The notes beneath the pieces were generated by a model that was given only the letters and a program-made list of their open reading frames with translations, had not been told where the DNA came from and made no database searches. A stretch of DNA of 64,000 bases from Aequorivita lipolytica (GTDB taxonomy: Bacteria; Bacteroidota; Bacteroidia; Flavobacteriales; Flavobacteriaceae), in NCBI RefSeq assembly GCF_007997135.1, contig NZ_VORU01000003.1, positions 62,001 to 126,000 on the forward strand, read 5' to 3'. The translations under genes were made by a program, and so were the position numbers. Below, piece by piece: positions 39,020 through 48,997 of the stretch (position 1 is its first letter; each line of letters starts with the position of its first letter).

Positions 39020-40537
39020 ATGGCAAAAACTACAAAAGAAAAAATTACTGCCAAGCGTATTAAATTACTCAAATGCCCTACCGGCATCAAAGGTTTCGAC
39101 GAAATTACCGAAGGCGGGCTTCCGAAAAATGGATCCACGTTGGTTTCCGGCAATCCAGGCTCCGGAAAAACGCTGTTTGGGGTTGATTTTCTAATCAACG
39201 GTGCATCCGATTATAACGAACCGGGGATTCTCATGTCATTTGAAGAGACAGAAGAAGAACTCTATAAAAACGTGGCTTCGCTCAATATGGATTTGGCAGC
39301 GCTTGTGTCGCAGAAAAAAATTGTGCTCGAACATGTTATTTTAGAGCGCAAGGACATTGAGGAAATCGACTTTAATCTTGAGGGGCTATTCGTTCGTTTG
39401 GAAGATGCCATTGATTCTATCGGTGCCAAACGTGTTGTTTTAGATTCTATTGAATCTCTTTTTGCGGGTATTACAGATCTTGGCATTCTTCGCTTAGAGA
39501 TAAAAAGACTTTTCCGATGGCTTAAAGAAAAAAAAGTCACGGCAATCTTTACAGGCGAGGCCGCAAAAACCGGATCTTATACACGTCATGGGCTGGAGGA
39601 ATATATCTCTGATTGCATTATTCTGCTGGATAACAGAGTCAAAGACGAAATTGCCACCCGTAGAGTTCGTGTCATTAAATACAGGGGGTCACGTCATGGA
39701 ACAAGCGAATATCCATTTGTAATAGATGATCAAGGGCTTTCAGTAATTCCCATCACGTCCGCCGGACTTGAACAACCGGGCACAGACAAGCGGGTTTCGT
39801 CAGGGATTCCATCGTTAGATAAATTGTTCACAGGTAAAGGTTTTACCAAAGGCAGTACTATACTGGCTTCGGGCACTGCGGGCTGCGGAAAAACAAGTTT
39901 TGGGGCGGCATTCGCAGTTGAAAGTTGTAAACGTGGGGAACGCTGTCTTCTCTATTCTTATGAAGAATCAGCAGGGCAACTTACTCAAAATATGAAATCA
40001 ATCGGCATTGATTTTGCGCCATGGATAAAAAAAGGACTCTTAAAGATTGTGGCTATCAGACCTTCCTTTCTTGGTTTGGAGATGCATCTACTGAATATTT
40101 ATAAGCTCGTTGATAGTTTCAAACCAAAAGCTGTTGTGGTAGACTCACTCACAAGTCTTATTGGAGAAGGCGATGAGCGTGAAGTTTCATCGATGCTTAC
40201 CCGTATGATTGACCTCTTTAAATCAAAGGGCATCACTACCTTTTTTACAAGCCTTGTTTCTGCAAACTTTAAAAGTAATACGAGTGGCGAAATAGGAGTT
40301 TCATCTCTGATTGACACCTGGATTGTTGTGAGAATGGTAGAAGATGATGAGGGCAGAAGACGCACCCGTGAAGTATTCATTGTGAAATCTCGTGGCACTA
40401 ACCATAATAAGGATGTGCACAAATTTACTATGAGCGATGATGGAATAAGCGTGACGCCTTATGATGAATCTACTTTTAACCGAAATGAGAAAAAGAATTT
40501 TGATAAGAATGTTGCTGAGAATAAAAAAAATAAATAA
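39020..40537 (+). CDS. KaiC-like double-domain ATPase
   Basis: The 505-residue protein has two RecA-like KaiC domains. Domain 1 has Walker A GNPGSGKT (44-51), catalytic Glu75-Glu76 in SFEETEEE, and KYRGSRHGTSEYPF. Domain 2 has GTAGCGKT (285-292), Glu315-Glu316 in YSYEESAGQ, and SRGTNHNKDVHKF. The segment GVSSLIDTW aligns with the KaiC phosphorylation site, so Ser428/Ser429 would take the Ser/Thr positions. Non-cyanobacterial KaiC proteins act in stress or signalling rather than a clock. No kaiA or kaiB is near, and the CheB-like gene follows 6 bp later. Confidence 0.92.
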   Translation: MAKTTKEKITAKRIKLLKCPTGIKGFDEITEGGLPKNGSTLVSGNPGSGKTLFGVDFLINGASDYNEPGILMSFEETEEELYKNVASLNMDLAALVSQKKIVLEHVILERKDIEEIDFNLEGLFVRLEDAIDSIGAKRVVLDSIESLFAGITDLGILRLEIKRLFRWLKEKKVTAIFTGEAAKTGSYTRHGLEEYISDCIILLDNRVKDEIATRRVRVIKYRGSRHGTSEYPFVIDDQGLSVIPITSAGLEQPGTDKRVSSGIPSLDKLFTGKGFTKGSTILASGTAGCGKTSFGAAFAVESCKRGERCLLYSYEESAGQLTQNMKSIGIDFAPWIKKGLLKIVAIRPSFLGLEMHLLNIYKLVDSFKPKAVVVDSLTSLIGEGDEREVSSMLTRMIDLFKSKGITTFFTSLVSANFKSNTSGEIGVSSLIDTWIVVRMVEDDEGRRRTREVFIVKSRGTNHNKDVHKFTMSDDGISVTPYDESTFNRNEKKNFDKNVAENKKNK

Positions 40538-40543
40538 CACTCA

Positions 40544-41119
40544 ATGAAAACCGTTCAACCATTATACATTGTAGGAATTGGTGGCTCAGCCGGCGCACTT
40601 AACGCATACCGAGGACTGCTGGATGCAATGCCGCCTGATACAGGAATGGCCTTTGTTGTTATTTCTCACATGATGCCCACGGCCCATAGTCAGTTAACTA
40701 GAATACTGTCGAGGCACACTGAAATGTCAGTCCTCTTGGCTTCTGATGGGATGTCGATCCATACGAATCATGTTTATGTAATGCCTCCGGACTCAGATCT
40801 TACTGTGGAAAATTTTAAGCTTAAATTAATTTCTCCTCGGACTGGCAGGAACAAACAGGTTGATTTATTTTTCATTTCTCTTGCAGAGGCAATGGGTGTT
40901 CGTGCGGTGGGCATTATTCTTTCCGGGTATGATGGCGATGGCACTGAGGGCTGCAAGCAGATCAAAGCCAACGGAGGAAAAACCTTTGCTCAAGACTCGT
41001 CTGCCGAAGTTGGCAACATGCCGCTCAGTGCTCAGGCAGCAGGTTGCGTTGATTTTGTTTTACCAGTTAATAAAATTCCAGATAAGCTAAAAAGCCTGGC
41101 AGCTGCGCTTGAAACTTAA
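40544..41119 (+). CDS. stand-alone CheB methylesterase domain
   Basis: The 191-residue protein is only the CheB esterase domain: catalytic Ser15 in GIGGSAGAL, His42 in VVISHMMP and Asp132 in SGYDGDGTEG. It has no receiver domain and no CheR partner in the window. CheB removes methyl esters from (or deamidates) glutamyl residues of chemoreceptors. It lies 6 bp after the KaiC-like gene, so co-expression with KaiC is likely. The substrate is unknown. Confidence 0.88.
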   Translation: MKTVQPLYIVGIGGSAGALNAYRGLLDAMPPDTGMAFVVISHMMPTAHSQLTRILSRHTEMSVLLASDGMSIHTNHVYVMPPDSDLTVENFKLKLISPRTGRNKQVDLFFISLAEAMGVRAVGIILSGYDGDGTEGCKQIKANGGKTFAQDSSAEVGNMPLSAQAAGCVDFVLPVNKIPDKLKSLAAALET

Positions 41120-41506
41120 AAACGATTTACAAAACCCGAAAGTCTTGAGTACATGTAAAACAGACCAAAATAAAGTTCAGTTTTTTGAATGAGCTATAAG
41201 AGGAATTAAAATGTTTTGACAATTGAAACATGACAGGAGAAAAAGCACGAACCGCTAACAGCAGCTACCCAAAAGTCGGGGTTTACCTTCGGTGCAGCTT
41301 CGCGGTCGTGTTCCAAAGACAGTTTTGTGGTTAATGGAAATTTAGTTTTTCAAATCAGGTTTTGTGGTAAAAGTAAGGATTTTTGGGCAAAAGATTTTGA
41401 CCTTTACCAAATGCAAATGAAGAATAAAAACTAATGCCAACACCGAGTCCTATGAAAAGCACTAATCCCGTTCTTTAAAAGAAGAAAAATAAAACCTAAC
41501 CCATTT
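41120..41506. other. 387-bp gene-free stretch with a partial repeat element
   Basis: No coding sequence or terminator is clear. From 41245 it contains GCACGAACCGCTAACAGCAG, followed by a CTACCC and GGGG-containing stretch. This resembles the left half of intergenic palindromic cassettes of Bacteroidota (recalled); the 9-mer GCACGAACC also occurs inverted inside palindrome 1 (38134-38142). No matching right half was found. Confidence 0.4.
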
Positions 41507-42682
41507 TTATTCCCCCAAAAGCTTATCACCAAAAGGTCTCCGCAACTCAAACGTACTGGGCTCAATATTTTCCAAAACAGGTTTTAGTAATACATTTTTA
41601 ATCTTTGAAGTATGTCGCGCATAAAGCGTCATTGCAACTGGCGCTGCGCCAACGGCACTTTTTATCAGCTCGCTGGTGCGGCCTAAATGCAATTCCGAAA
41701 CTTTTAGTGTGATGGCTTCTTCCACATAATCGTACAACAAGCGTTCATAAACCGCATATTCAGTATTGTATTCATAATCAATGCCCACATAATTTGCTTC
41801 CAAAGCATCGCCATTCACAAAAGCGGTGCTAAAAGCAATCAATTCAGCATTCAAAAAAACCCCTTTGCAAATAAACAGATCGCCCAGACTTTCCTTTAAA
41901 GCCGCAAAAGAAGCAGGATAGTTTTCGCCATAACGGTATTCAGATTTATTGAGAACATTGGAAAACAATTGCTGAATATTGTTTTGCTGTTCAGCTATTT
42001 CTTCCGAAGAAAGGGTACGAATGGAAAGGGTTTCTGATTTTTTATAGGCACTGTTCGCTTTGGTGCGATACTTGGCTTTCATACTTTGCAGATAGTTGGC
42101 AAATGTTTTCCAAGCAGGATGCATTGATAAAACCATATTCACATCGGCTTGAAAAGGCCTGTATTTATAATCTTCCAAAACTGTAGCGCTTTTTGAAGAT
42201 TCAGGCCAAAATTCCTTAAAAAGAATAACCTTAAACAAATCTTCCCAACGGGCGTCCTTTTGAATTTTCTTCGCGGCTTTTGCTAGCAACGCAATTGTAT
42301 TTTGCTTTGAAATCTTTTCGGTATAAGCAAATCCGTGTTCTCCAGTTGCAAAAATATTTCCACAAACTAAGCCTTTTATAGAAAAGCTATCGTCCTCATT
42401 CCGGCAATCCTGAAACAGTTTTATGAACACATTTTGTTGTGTCGCCTTTTTATAAGTAAAAGTTGCAATTTGAAACATACCCGCCACAATTGGAATCCCT
42501 TCGGTATTATATACCAAAAGGTAAATTGGTTTTATAGTATGCAACAAAGTTTCTTCTAAAGACTTTAAATAGGGTAAGGAAAGATAAACCTGATTACTAT
42601 GTACAACTTCGCACCAATGCGATTGTGGAATTTCAGTTATTGATTGAAAAAAAACAATGTTTTCAGAAATACTGTTCGGCAT
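41507..42682 (-). CDS. GNAT/FemAB-like acyltransferase
   Basis: The 391-residue protein belongs to the large GNAT-fold/FemAB-like group. Visible features are SNQVYLSLPYLKSLEE near residue 30, SMKAKYRTKANSAYKKSE in the middle, ALEANYVGIDYEYNTEYAVYERLLYDYVEEAI and KVSELHLGRTSELIKSAVGA. Proteins of this type are linked to peptidoglycan or lipid modification, but the substrate is not known. The ATG at 42680-42682 is a good start. Confidence 0.75.
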   Translation of the reverse strand: MPNSISENIVFFQSITEIPQSHWCEVVHSNQVYLSLPYLKSLEETLLHTIKPIYLLVYNTEGIPIVAGMFQIATFTYKKATQQNVFIKLFQDCRNEDDSFSIKGLVCGNIFATGEHGFAYTEKISKQNTIALLAKAAKKIQKDARWEDLFKVILFKEFWPESSKSATVLEDYKYRPFQADVNMVLSMHPAWKTFANYLQSMKAKYRTKANSAYKKSETLSIRTLSSEEIAEQQNNIQQLFSNVLNKSEYRYGENYPASFAALKESLGDLFICKGVFLNAELIAFSTAFVNGDALEANYVGIDYEYNTEYAVYERLLYDYVEEAITLKVSELHLGRTSELIKSAVGAAPVAMTLYARHTSKIKNVLLKPVLENIEPSTFELRRPFGDKLLGE

Positions 42683-42950
42683 AAAAAAAGTTAATTCAGA
42701 TATAAAGATAGTGACAGTTATTGGTATGGATTGTAGAAGATACGTTACAGATTGTCTCTTGGTTTTTATAGCGCGGTTTTCATTGTTTCAATATTTAAAC
42801 CAATCAAATTGCATCTTACTAAAAATTTTATTGCAAAAAATTAGGCGATAGTTGAAACAAGAATACCGTCATTTTACAACTTTCGATATATTTCGATTGC
42901 GTATAAAAAGACGGTATTGTTTTGAACGTGGAAATCAGAAGCTAGAAATA

Positions 42951-44225
42951 CTATCTTCTACCTCTATTCCTGCCGCTATTTTGACTTTGGGAATGGTTGG
43001 ATTTCTTAGGTTGGGAATTCCGTCCACGACTGTGGCGTTGTGCTTTTTGCTGCTTTTTTTCTTCTTCGGCAGCTTTTACATCGGCCATGGTTTCAGTGAG
43101 TTCAAAGTCTGTAAGAGTTTTGGGCTGAAGGCGTTCGCCTATCAGTTTTTCAATATCCTTTAAGTAGCCAACTTCGTCTAAACTTACTAAAGAAAGCGCT
43201 TCGCCACTGGCTCCTGCCCTACCTGTTCTTCCAATTCGGTGAACGTAATCTTCAGATATATTTGGCAATTCAAAATTGATAACATGCGGCAATAATGGAA
43301 TGTCTAGTCCGCGGGCTGCAATATCAGTCGCAACCAAAACACGTACTTTTCCTTCTTTAAATCCGGAAAGAGCTCTTGTTCGCGCGCCCTGACTTTTGTT
43401 TCCGTGGATTGCTGCAGAAGTGATTTTTGCCTTTTCCAGCTTTTCACTTAAACGGTTGGCTCCGTGCTTGGTTCTTGTAAAAACTAAAACCTGTTGCCAA
43501 TTTCCTTCGGAAATAAGTTTTATGATTAGATCTGTTTTTTGAGCTTTATCGACACGGTAAACGGTTTGTTCAATTTTTTCAACGGTTGTATTCTGAGGTG
43601 TAGCTTCCACCAAAACTGGATGGTGAAGAAAGTCACCTGCCAGTTTTTTTATTTCTTTTGAAAAGGTTGCCGAGAAAAGCAGATTCTGTCTTTTGGAAGG
43701 AAGTAACGCAAGTATCTTTTTAATATCGCGAAGAAAGCCCATATCGAGCATTCTATCGGCTTCGTCCAAAACAAGGATTTCCACTTTTGAAAGCGTAAGC
43801 GCGCGTTGATCAACTAAGTCCAACAAACGTCCGGGCGTTGCTACCAGAATATCCACCCCATTTCGCAATGCTTTAATCTGTGGATTCGCACCAACCCCAC
43901 CAAAAATAACGGTGGAACGCAGGTCTGTAAATTCGCTGTATTCCCTAAACTCATCCTGCACTTGGGCTGCGAGTTCGCGGGTCGGGGTAAGTATCAATGC
44001 GCGAACGGGCCGTTGGCGCAAAGTAGGTTCGTTGCTCAGTATTTGAAGCATAGGTAGTGCAAAACCAGCGGTTTTTCCGCTTCCCGTCTGGGCAGAGGCT
44101 AACACATCTTTTCCTTCTAAAATTAATGGAATTGCTTTTTGTTGAATTGCCGAAGGCGTTTCATATCCTTTTTTGCTGATTGCTTTCAGCAGGGCATCGG
44201 ACAGCCCAAGTGATTTAAATGACAT
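42951..44225 (-). CDS. DEAD-box RNA helicase (RhlE-type)
   Basis: The 424-residue ATP-dependent RNA helicase contains Q motif [14 protein letters not shown], motif I AQTGSGKT, motif Ia PTRELAAQ, motif II DEAD in [13 protein letters not shown], motif III SAT, and motif [12 protein letters not shown]. The C-terminal extension is basic ([29 protein letters not shown]), typical of RhlE. It acts on structured RNA in cold adaptation or RNA turnover. A near-consensus -7 box on the reverse strand lies about 180 bp upstream (44403-44410, one mismatch), but is not a sure call. Confidence 0.93.
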   Translation of the reverse strand: MSFKSLGLSDALLKAISKKGYETPSAIQQKAIPLILEGKDVLASAQTGSGKTAGFALPMLQILSNEPTLRQRPVRALILTPTRELAAQVQDEFREYSEFTDLRSTVIFGGVGANPQIKALRNGVDILVATPGRLLDLVDQRALTLSKVEILVLDEADRMLDMGFLRDIKKILALLPSKRQNLLFSATFSKEIKKLAGDFLHHPVLVEATPQNTTVEKIEQTVYRVDKAQKTDLIIKLISEGNWQQVLVFTRTKHGANRLSEKLEKAKITSAAIHGNKSQGARTRALSGFKEGKVRVLVATDIAARGLDIPLLPHVINFELPNISEDYVHRIGRTGRAGASGEALSLVSLDEVGYLKDIEKLIGERLQPKTLTDFELTETMADVKAAEEEKKQQKAQRHSRGRNSQPKKSNHSQSQNSGRNRGRR

Positions 44226-44501
44226 ATTTTATTTAGATTGTTGGAAGCGCTTCGCTTTTGGATTCTTCGATTTTTAGAATCTGGAAACTTTACGCTTTGT
44301 ATTTTTTTAGACCGCTGCGCTTGGAGATAGTATATCGCGGCGCTTTTAGATTTCGGTTTTTTGAAAAACCATTAAAACTAAGAAGACGGTTTTAATAAGC
44401 GGCGAAGATACGGCTATTTTTCTGCGTGGACGATTTTATATTTAAATCTGCAGAATTGCCAAAAAAACAGTATAATTGGAAATCAAACAATAACAACTGC
44501 T

Positions 44502-45122
44502 ATGTTAGGAGGCTTTGGAAGTATAAACCATATGATTGTTACCCTTCGCAACAATAAAAATCTGCTTCCTGCAAAGAGATCTTATTTTAAAAATCGCAAC
44601 TACAGCTCCATCAAAAACGAATATTACAACGCCGTTGGTGATTCCTTCAACATAAAAAAAGCAAGTGGAAAACAACTGTTAGAAGTAAGGTATAAAATAA
44701 GACTAAAAAGAAAAAGAGAGACGCGGAATTTTATACTTCTGCTATCGCTTGGCTTACCATTAATTTGTTTTACACTTTATTTTACTTTCAATAATTTCAG
44801 TTTCGGATTTCCAAAAATGGAACAGGTTGCACCACTGGATATTGAGAAAAACAACAAAGAAAAATATCTTTTCTATTTAAGCGATGGTGATGCGTGGCTG
44901 GAAAAAAGAGATTGGTACAATGCCATATTTCAATATAAAAACGCAGTAAAACTTTATCCAAATGATTTTGGCGCAAATTACAGATTAGCATTAGGGTATG
45001 CTTATCGGTGCCAATATGAATTTGAAGACTGTGCAGTAGGCAAAAAATTGATTGATAAGCTGGAAAAACAATTTCCAGAAAACATAGATGTGAAAGCTGT
45101 AAAAGCAATATTTCTGCACTAG
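44502..45122 (+). CDS. membrane-anchored TPR protein
   Basis: No named family. The 206-residue protein has a basic N-terminus, one TM (NFILLLSLGLPLICFTLYFTF) and a TPR-like C-terminal half (YLFYLSDGDAWLEKRDWYNAIFQYKNAVKLYPNDFGANYRLALGYAYRCQ). It may act as a small scaffold. It lies 72 bp before the TPR histidine kinase, and both have TPRs, so a functional link is possible. Confidence 0.7.
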   Translation: MLGGFGSINHMIVTLRNNKNLLPAKRSYFKNRNYSSIKNEYYNAVGDSFNIKKASGKQLLEVRYKIRLKRKRETRNFILLLSLGLPLICFTLYFTFNNFSFGFPKMEQVAPLDIEKNNKEKYLFYLSDGDAWLEKRDWYNAIFQYKNAVKLYPNDFGANYRLALGYAYRCQYEFEDCAVGKKLIDKLEKQFPENIDVKAVKAIFLH

Positions 45123-45136
45123 GGGGAATAATACGG

Positions 45137-45165
45137 TTGTAACTAAAAAAAACTCCCTATATTTA
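45137..45165 (+). promoter_or_regulatory. candidate promoter of the kinase/regulator operon
   Basis: TTG (45137-45139), 18 bp of spacer, then TATATTTA (45158-45165), one base off TAnnTTTG. It lies between the TPR gene and the kinase ATG at 45195. Confidence 0.4.
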
Positions 45166-45194
45166 TAAGCAACTAACAATCAATCATTATAGTG

Positions 45195-47081
45195 ATGAAA
45201 CGACTATTACTCATTGTAGTATTAGCTTGCGTTTCGTGGAGCAGTCTTCCTCAAACTCCTTCCCAAACACAAGAAGACACATTAAAAACCTCTTTATTAG
45301 AGAGCGAAAAAAATCTCCAAATAACGAAAGATACCCTTTTGGAGTACGCTAATTTCAAGAAAACAATTCAGCTTTCCAAAGAGAGTAATGATTTTGAAAC
45401 CCTTGGAAAGACGTACATTGATTTGGCAAAATGGCACGAAGACCATACCGTGCTAGACTCTTCAATTGTTACTTTACAAAAAGCTATTGCTGTTTACAAA
45501 AAACAGGAAATGTCCAAAGCTCTGGCAGATACCTATCTTTTATTAGTAGTAAATTATAGCGGAAGTGCAGAATATGACAAAGGTTCCGAAACAGTCTATA
45601 AAGCATTGGCGCTCTACGAAAAAATGGGCGACCAACGCGGAATTGCTCAGTGCTATACAAAAATAAGCGACCTCCTTTATTATTCAGACAGTTACGCCGA
45701 AGGTGCAGAATATTGCAAAAAAGCAATCGCAATTCAGGAGAAAAACGGTTATGAAGAAGACTTGGCGCTATCATACAGAAGGCTCTCTGAGAATCAATTG
45801 TTTTTAGGCAATCTTGATGAAAGTTTGGCTAATATGAACCGCGCCATAGCTTTATATAAAAAGATTGGCGAAAACGGACCACCACTTTTGGCCTGCTACA
45901 ATGGTAGAGGTAATATTTATAAATATATGGAACGCTTTGACGAGGCAATTGAAGATTATAACCGCTGTTATAACGGTGCTGAAAAAATAGGTTTTACCCG
46001 TTATATGATGCCGCCTACTGCAAATATTGGCCACGTTTATATTTTACAAGGAAAATATGCCGAAGCATTACCTTACAATCTTCGGGCTATAGAAATTATG
46101 AAACGCATAGGCAACACCAAAAATCTTTGGGAAAACTATATGCACGTTTCCAATATTTATAGTGAATTGGGTGATTATAAAAATGCTCTGGAATATCACG
46201 AGCTATACCAACAAGGCCATGCAGAATACCTGAGCACTATCATTGCACGACAGGAAAGCGAACTACAAGTGAAGTATGAAACCGCCAAAAAGGATATCGA
46301 AATTCTGGACCAGCAGGCAAAGATTTCGCAACAGCGCAAAACACAGTGGCTCTATATTGGTATCGCGGGACTGCTTGGTATTATTCTCTTCGGAATGTAT
46401 TTCACGCTGAAGAACATTCGCAAAAAACGGAAATCACTTTCTTTATTGAATATTGAACTTGACGCCAAAAACAAACAAAATGAATTACTGCTGAAAGAAA
46501 TACACCACCGTGTAAAAAACAATCTGGAAATGGTGAAGAGCCTCATTGCGCTACAATCTGCAAAACTAGAAGATGGTGCCAGCAAAGAAGCAATGCTCGC
46601 CAGCCAAAACCGCGTTCAGAGTATGGGCATTATTCACCAAAAATTGTATCAAGGCGAAAACTTGGGCAGTATTGAAATGAAGGATTATTTCATCAATTTG
46701 GGCGAAGGTGTTTTAGACACGTTTAACGCAGAGCAAAAAGTGAAAATTGAATGTGCCATGGATAACTTAGATTTAGATGTGGACACAGCTGTACCTATAG
46801 GATTGATAGTGAACGAACTTTTAACCAATGCCTTAAAATACGCTTTCCCCGAAGGCGAAAAAGGACAAATAAACATCAGCCTTAAAAAAGAAAACGATGG
46901 GTTATTCTTAAAAGTTTCAGACAACGGTATTGGCAAAACAGTAGGTTTAAAACCAAAGGGCACTGGCTTCGGCACACAATTGATACAACTACTTACCCAG
47001 CAATTAAACGGAACTATTTCTGAAGAATATACAAACGGAACTACGGTTTTTTTCAATTTCAAAAACTTTAAAACCGCCTGA
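45195..47081 (+). CDS. TPR-containing sensor histidine kinase (HisKA_2 type)
   Basis: The 628-residue kinase has a signal/anchor N-terminus (MKRLLLIVVLACVSWSS), an N-terminal periplasmic TPR array (repeats such as GDQRGIAQCYTKISDLLYYSDSYAEGAEYC and EMRFDEAIEDYNRC-type units), and a TM near residue 390 (WLYIGIAGLLGIILFGMYFTLK). It then has a HisKA_2/HATPase domain: EIHHRVKNNLEMVKSLIALQ (phospho-His near residue 437), NELLTNALKYAFPEG and SDNGIG. The ATG is at 45195 (GTG at 45192 also in frame). Its stop overlaps the regulator start (TGATG). Confidence 0.9.
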   Translation: MKRLLLIVVLACVSWSSLPQTPSQTQEDTLKTSLLESEKNLQITKDTLLEYANFKKTIQLSKESNDFETLGKTYIDLAKWHEDHTVLDSSIVTLQKAIAVYKKQEMSKALADTYLLLVVNYSGSAEYDKGSETVYKALALYEKMGDQRGIAQCYTKISDLLYYSDSYAEGAEYCKKAIAIQEKNGYEEDLALSYRRLSENQLFLGNLDESLANMNRAIALYKKIGENGPPLLACYNGRGNIYKYMERFDEAIEDYNRCYNGAEKIGFTRYMMPPTANIGHVYILQGKYAEALPYNLRAIEIMKRIGNTKNLWENYMHVSNIYSELGDYKNALEYHELYQQGHAEYLSTIIARQESELQVKYETAKKDIEILDQQAKISQQRKTQWLYIGIAGLLGIILFGMYFTLKNIRKKRKSLSLLNIELDAKNKQNELLLKEIHHRVKNNLEMVKSLIALQSAKLEDGASKEAMLASQNRVQSMGIIHQKLYQGENLGSIEMKDYFINLGEGVLDTFNAEQKVKIECAMDNLDLDVDTAVPIGLIVNELLTNALKYAFPEGEKGQINISLKKENDGLFLKVSDNGIGKTVGLKPKGTGFGTQLIQLLTQQLNGTISEEYTNGTTVFFNFKNFKTA

Positions 47082-47845
47082 TGGAGAAAGCCGTGAAAAT
47101 ATTAATTGTTGAAGATGAAATGATAATTGCAGCAAATATTTCATTACAATTAACTGAATTGAACTATGAGGTAATAGGTATTCTTCCTCGCGGGGAAGAA
47201 GCACTTTCACACATAAAAATTGAAAAACCAGATATTGTTTTGATGGACATTCAGTTAAAAGGCAAAATGGATGGCATTGAAACCGCCAAGGAAATTGAAA
47301 AGCAATATAACATACCTATCATCTATTTAACCGCAAATGCAGATGATGCACATTTTAGCCGTGCCAAGGAAACGCATCCGTATGCTTTTATCTCAAAACC
47401 CTTCAAAAAACTAGATCTACAGCGCGCTATAGAATTAACCGTTGATAGAATTTCATTGGAAAACGCTTCGGACATTGGTAAAATTAGCAATGACACTATA
47501 GCAACCAACGGAAACGCTACAGATTTCATATTGAACGACCGCATTTTCGTGCGCCATAATGAGAAGATGCTGAAAATAGATATTAAAGACATCTACTATA
47601 TTGAAGCAGACCGCAACTATTGCCGCATCTTTTCGCAGAACAGAGAATATCTATTGGTGATGACCCTAAAAGATATTGACGAAAAACTTCCGCAAAACCA
47701 TTTCCTGAGAATTCATCGTTCGTATATCATCAATCTTTCCCAAATAGATGAGGTAGCGGGAACGCATGTTGTTATTTCGAAAAAAGCAATCCCGATGAGC
47801 AAAGTGATGCGCACGGAACTTCTTAAACGCCTGCAAACTATTTAA
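47081..47845 (+). CDS. LytTR-family response regulator
   Basis: The 254-residue regulator has an N-terminal receiver (IEDEM... VLMDIQLKGKMDG with phospho-Asp, IIYLTANADDAHFSRA, ISKPFKK) and a C-terminal LytTR DNA-binding domain (DIYYIEADRNYCRIFSQNREYLLVMTLKDIDEKLP...FLRIHRSYIINLSQIDEV). It overlaps the kinase stop by 1 bp, so the pair is a two-component system sensing an unknown signal through the TPR periplasmic domain. Confidence 0.94.
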   Translation: MEKAVKILIVEDEMIIAANISLQLTELNYEVIGILPRGEEALSHIKIEKPDIVLMDIQLKGKMDGIETAKEIEKQYNIPIIYLTANADDAHFSRAKETHPYAFISKPFKKLDLQRAIELTVDRISLENASDIGKISNDTIATNGNATDFILNDRIFVRHNEKMLKIDIKDIYYIEADRNYCRIFSQNREYLLVMTLKDIDEKLPQNHFLRIHRSYIINLSQIDEVAGTHVVISKKAIPMSKVMRTELLKRLQTI

Positions 47846-48086
47846 GCTACAGTAACTGCCAGTTTGTAAATTGCATCAATATTTGGTTGGCATTTATCTT
47901 AGAATCCCTCAAATTCAATGATTTAAGAATATTTCTTCATTTCAAGGTACTCAACTATTTTTCAAAAGTACATTTCGGCAAGTAAATGCTTGTCTTCGGA
48001 CAGAAAAACATACCCTTCATCCTAACTGGTTTGTTTTCAATGCCTTAATTCAGGTACTTTGGTCTAAACCAATAAATTTTAATATT

Positions 48087-48566
48087 ATGATTTCAACTAC
48101 AGAATTAAAAAAGGAATTCGGAGCACCCGATCAGGAAGGATCCTATTTAGTGACCATCAAATTGCCTTACCCAATGAAACTGGCTTGGGATAAGCGGGTA
48201 ACCGTAAACCGCATGCGCTGCCATATAAACGTGGCAGACCAGCTAACCAATATATTCAACGAAATACTTGAGCATTACGGAATGGAAAAAATTCAGGAAC
48301 TGGGACTTGACCTATTTGGCGGATGCTTTAACTATAGGCAAATGCGGGGTGGTTCAGATTGGTCTCGACACAGCTGGGGTGTTGCCGTAGATTTAGACCC
48401 TGAAAACAATCCACTGAGAGCTACCTCAGAAACTGCAAGCTTTGCAAAACCGGAGTACAAACCCATGATTGATATTTTTTACAAACACGGCTTTGAATCT
48501 TTGGGAAGAGAAAAAAATTACGATTGGATGCATTTTCAGGTAAAGTCGAAAGAACTAATTTCTTAG
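48087..48566 (+). CDS. M15-family peptidase (D-Ala-D-Ala carboxypeptidase/endolysin type)
   Basis: The 159-residue protein matches the M15C fold. Zinc ligands are His and Asp in SRHSWGVAVDLDPENNP and His in DWMHFQVKS; RQMRGGSDWSRHS precedes them. There is no signal peptide, so it may be a cytoplasmic or phage-derived cell-wall hydrolase. The 240-bp upstream gap shows no other feature. Confidence 0.85.
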   Translation: MISTTELKKEFGAPDQEGSYLVTIKLPYPMKLAWDKRVTVNRMRCHINVADQLTNIFNEILEHYGMEKIQELGLDLFGGCFNYRQMRGGSDWSRHSWGVAVDLDPENNPLRATSETASFAKPEYKPMIDIFYKHGFESLGREKNYDWMHFQVKSKELIS

Positions 48567-48608
48567 TTTTTTACACTTAAGCTTCATTCATTATGAACCA
48601 ACTAAATT

Positions 48609-48935
48609 ATGAAAAGTCTATTTCTTATAGGATTTGCAATGGTCCTTTTTACAGCTTGTGAAAAACAAGAAAAGCGGTATACCCAACAATCGCCAGAAAT
48701 TGACACTCATTACCCAGTAAATGATCCCTCCTCAATGAAGCAAAAAATCGTTACCGAACTTGGACTTTTGGATATATCAATAATTATCTCCGACTTGGAA
48801 GAATTACAAGAAAAAGTAAAATATATTTCAAAAAATCTCCCTTTAAATTCATCGGAGATAAAGATTGACACGTTGAATTACACAACTAATGAACTTAGTT
48901 CAATAGCATTCATTTCAAAAAATAATAAGCGTTAA
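48609..48935 (+). CDS. short lipoprotein sharing its N-terminus with the next gene
   Basis: The 108-residue lipoprotein (lipobox LFTAC) has an N-terminal segment (VLFTACEKQEKRYTQQSPEIDT) nearly identical to that of 48998. After about residue 32 the two diverge completely (HYPVNDPSSMKQKIVTELG versus an NTF2-like fold). It therefore looks like a partial duplicate or chimera. Function unknown. Confidence 0.6.
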   Translation: MKSLFLIGFAMVLFTACEKQEKRYTQQSPEIDTHYPVNDPSSMKQKIVTELGLLDISIIISDLEELQEKVKYISKNLPLNSSEIKIDTLNYTTNELSSIAFISKNNKR

Positions 48936-48997
48936 ATCCAGATACGGTCAAACTGAATAAACTAATAATTAACTAACCAATTTAAATATTAAAAAAT

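Noticed and set aside
42852-43163. Plus-strand ORF in the rhlE region
   Set aside because: It is a shadow of the rhlE C-terminus and is not supported by any family or promoter.
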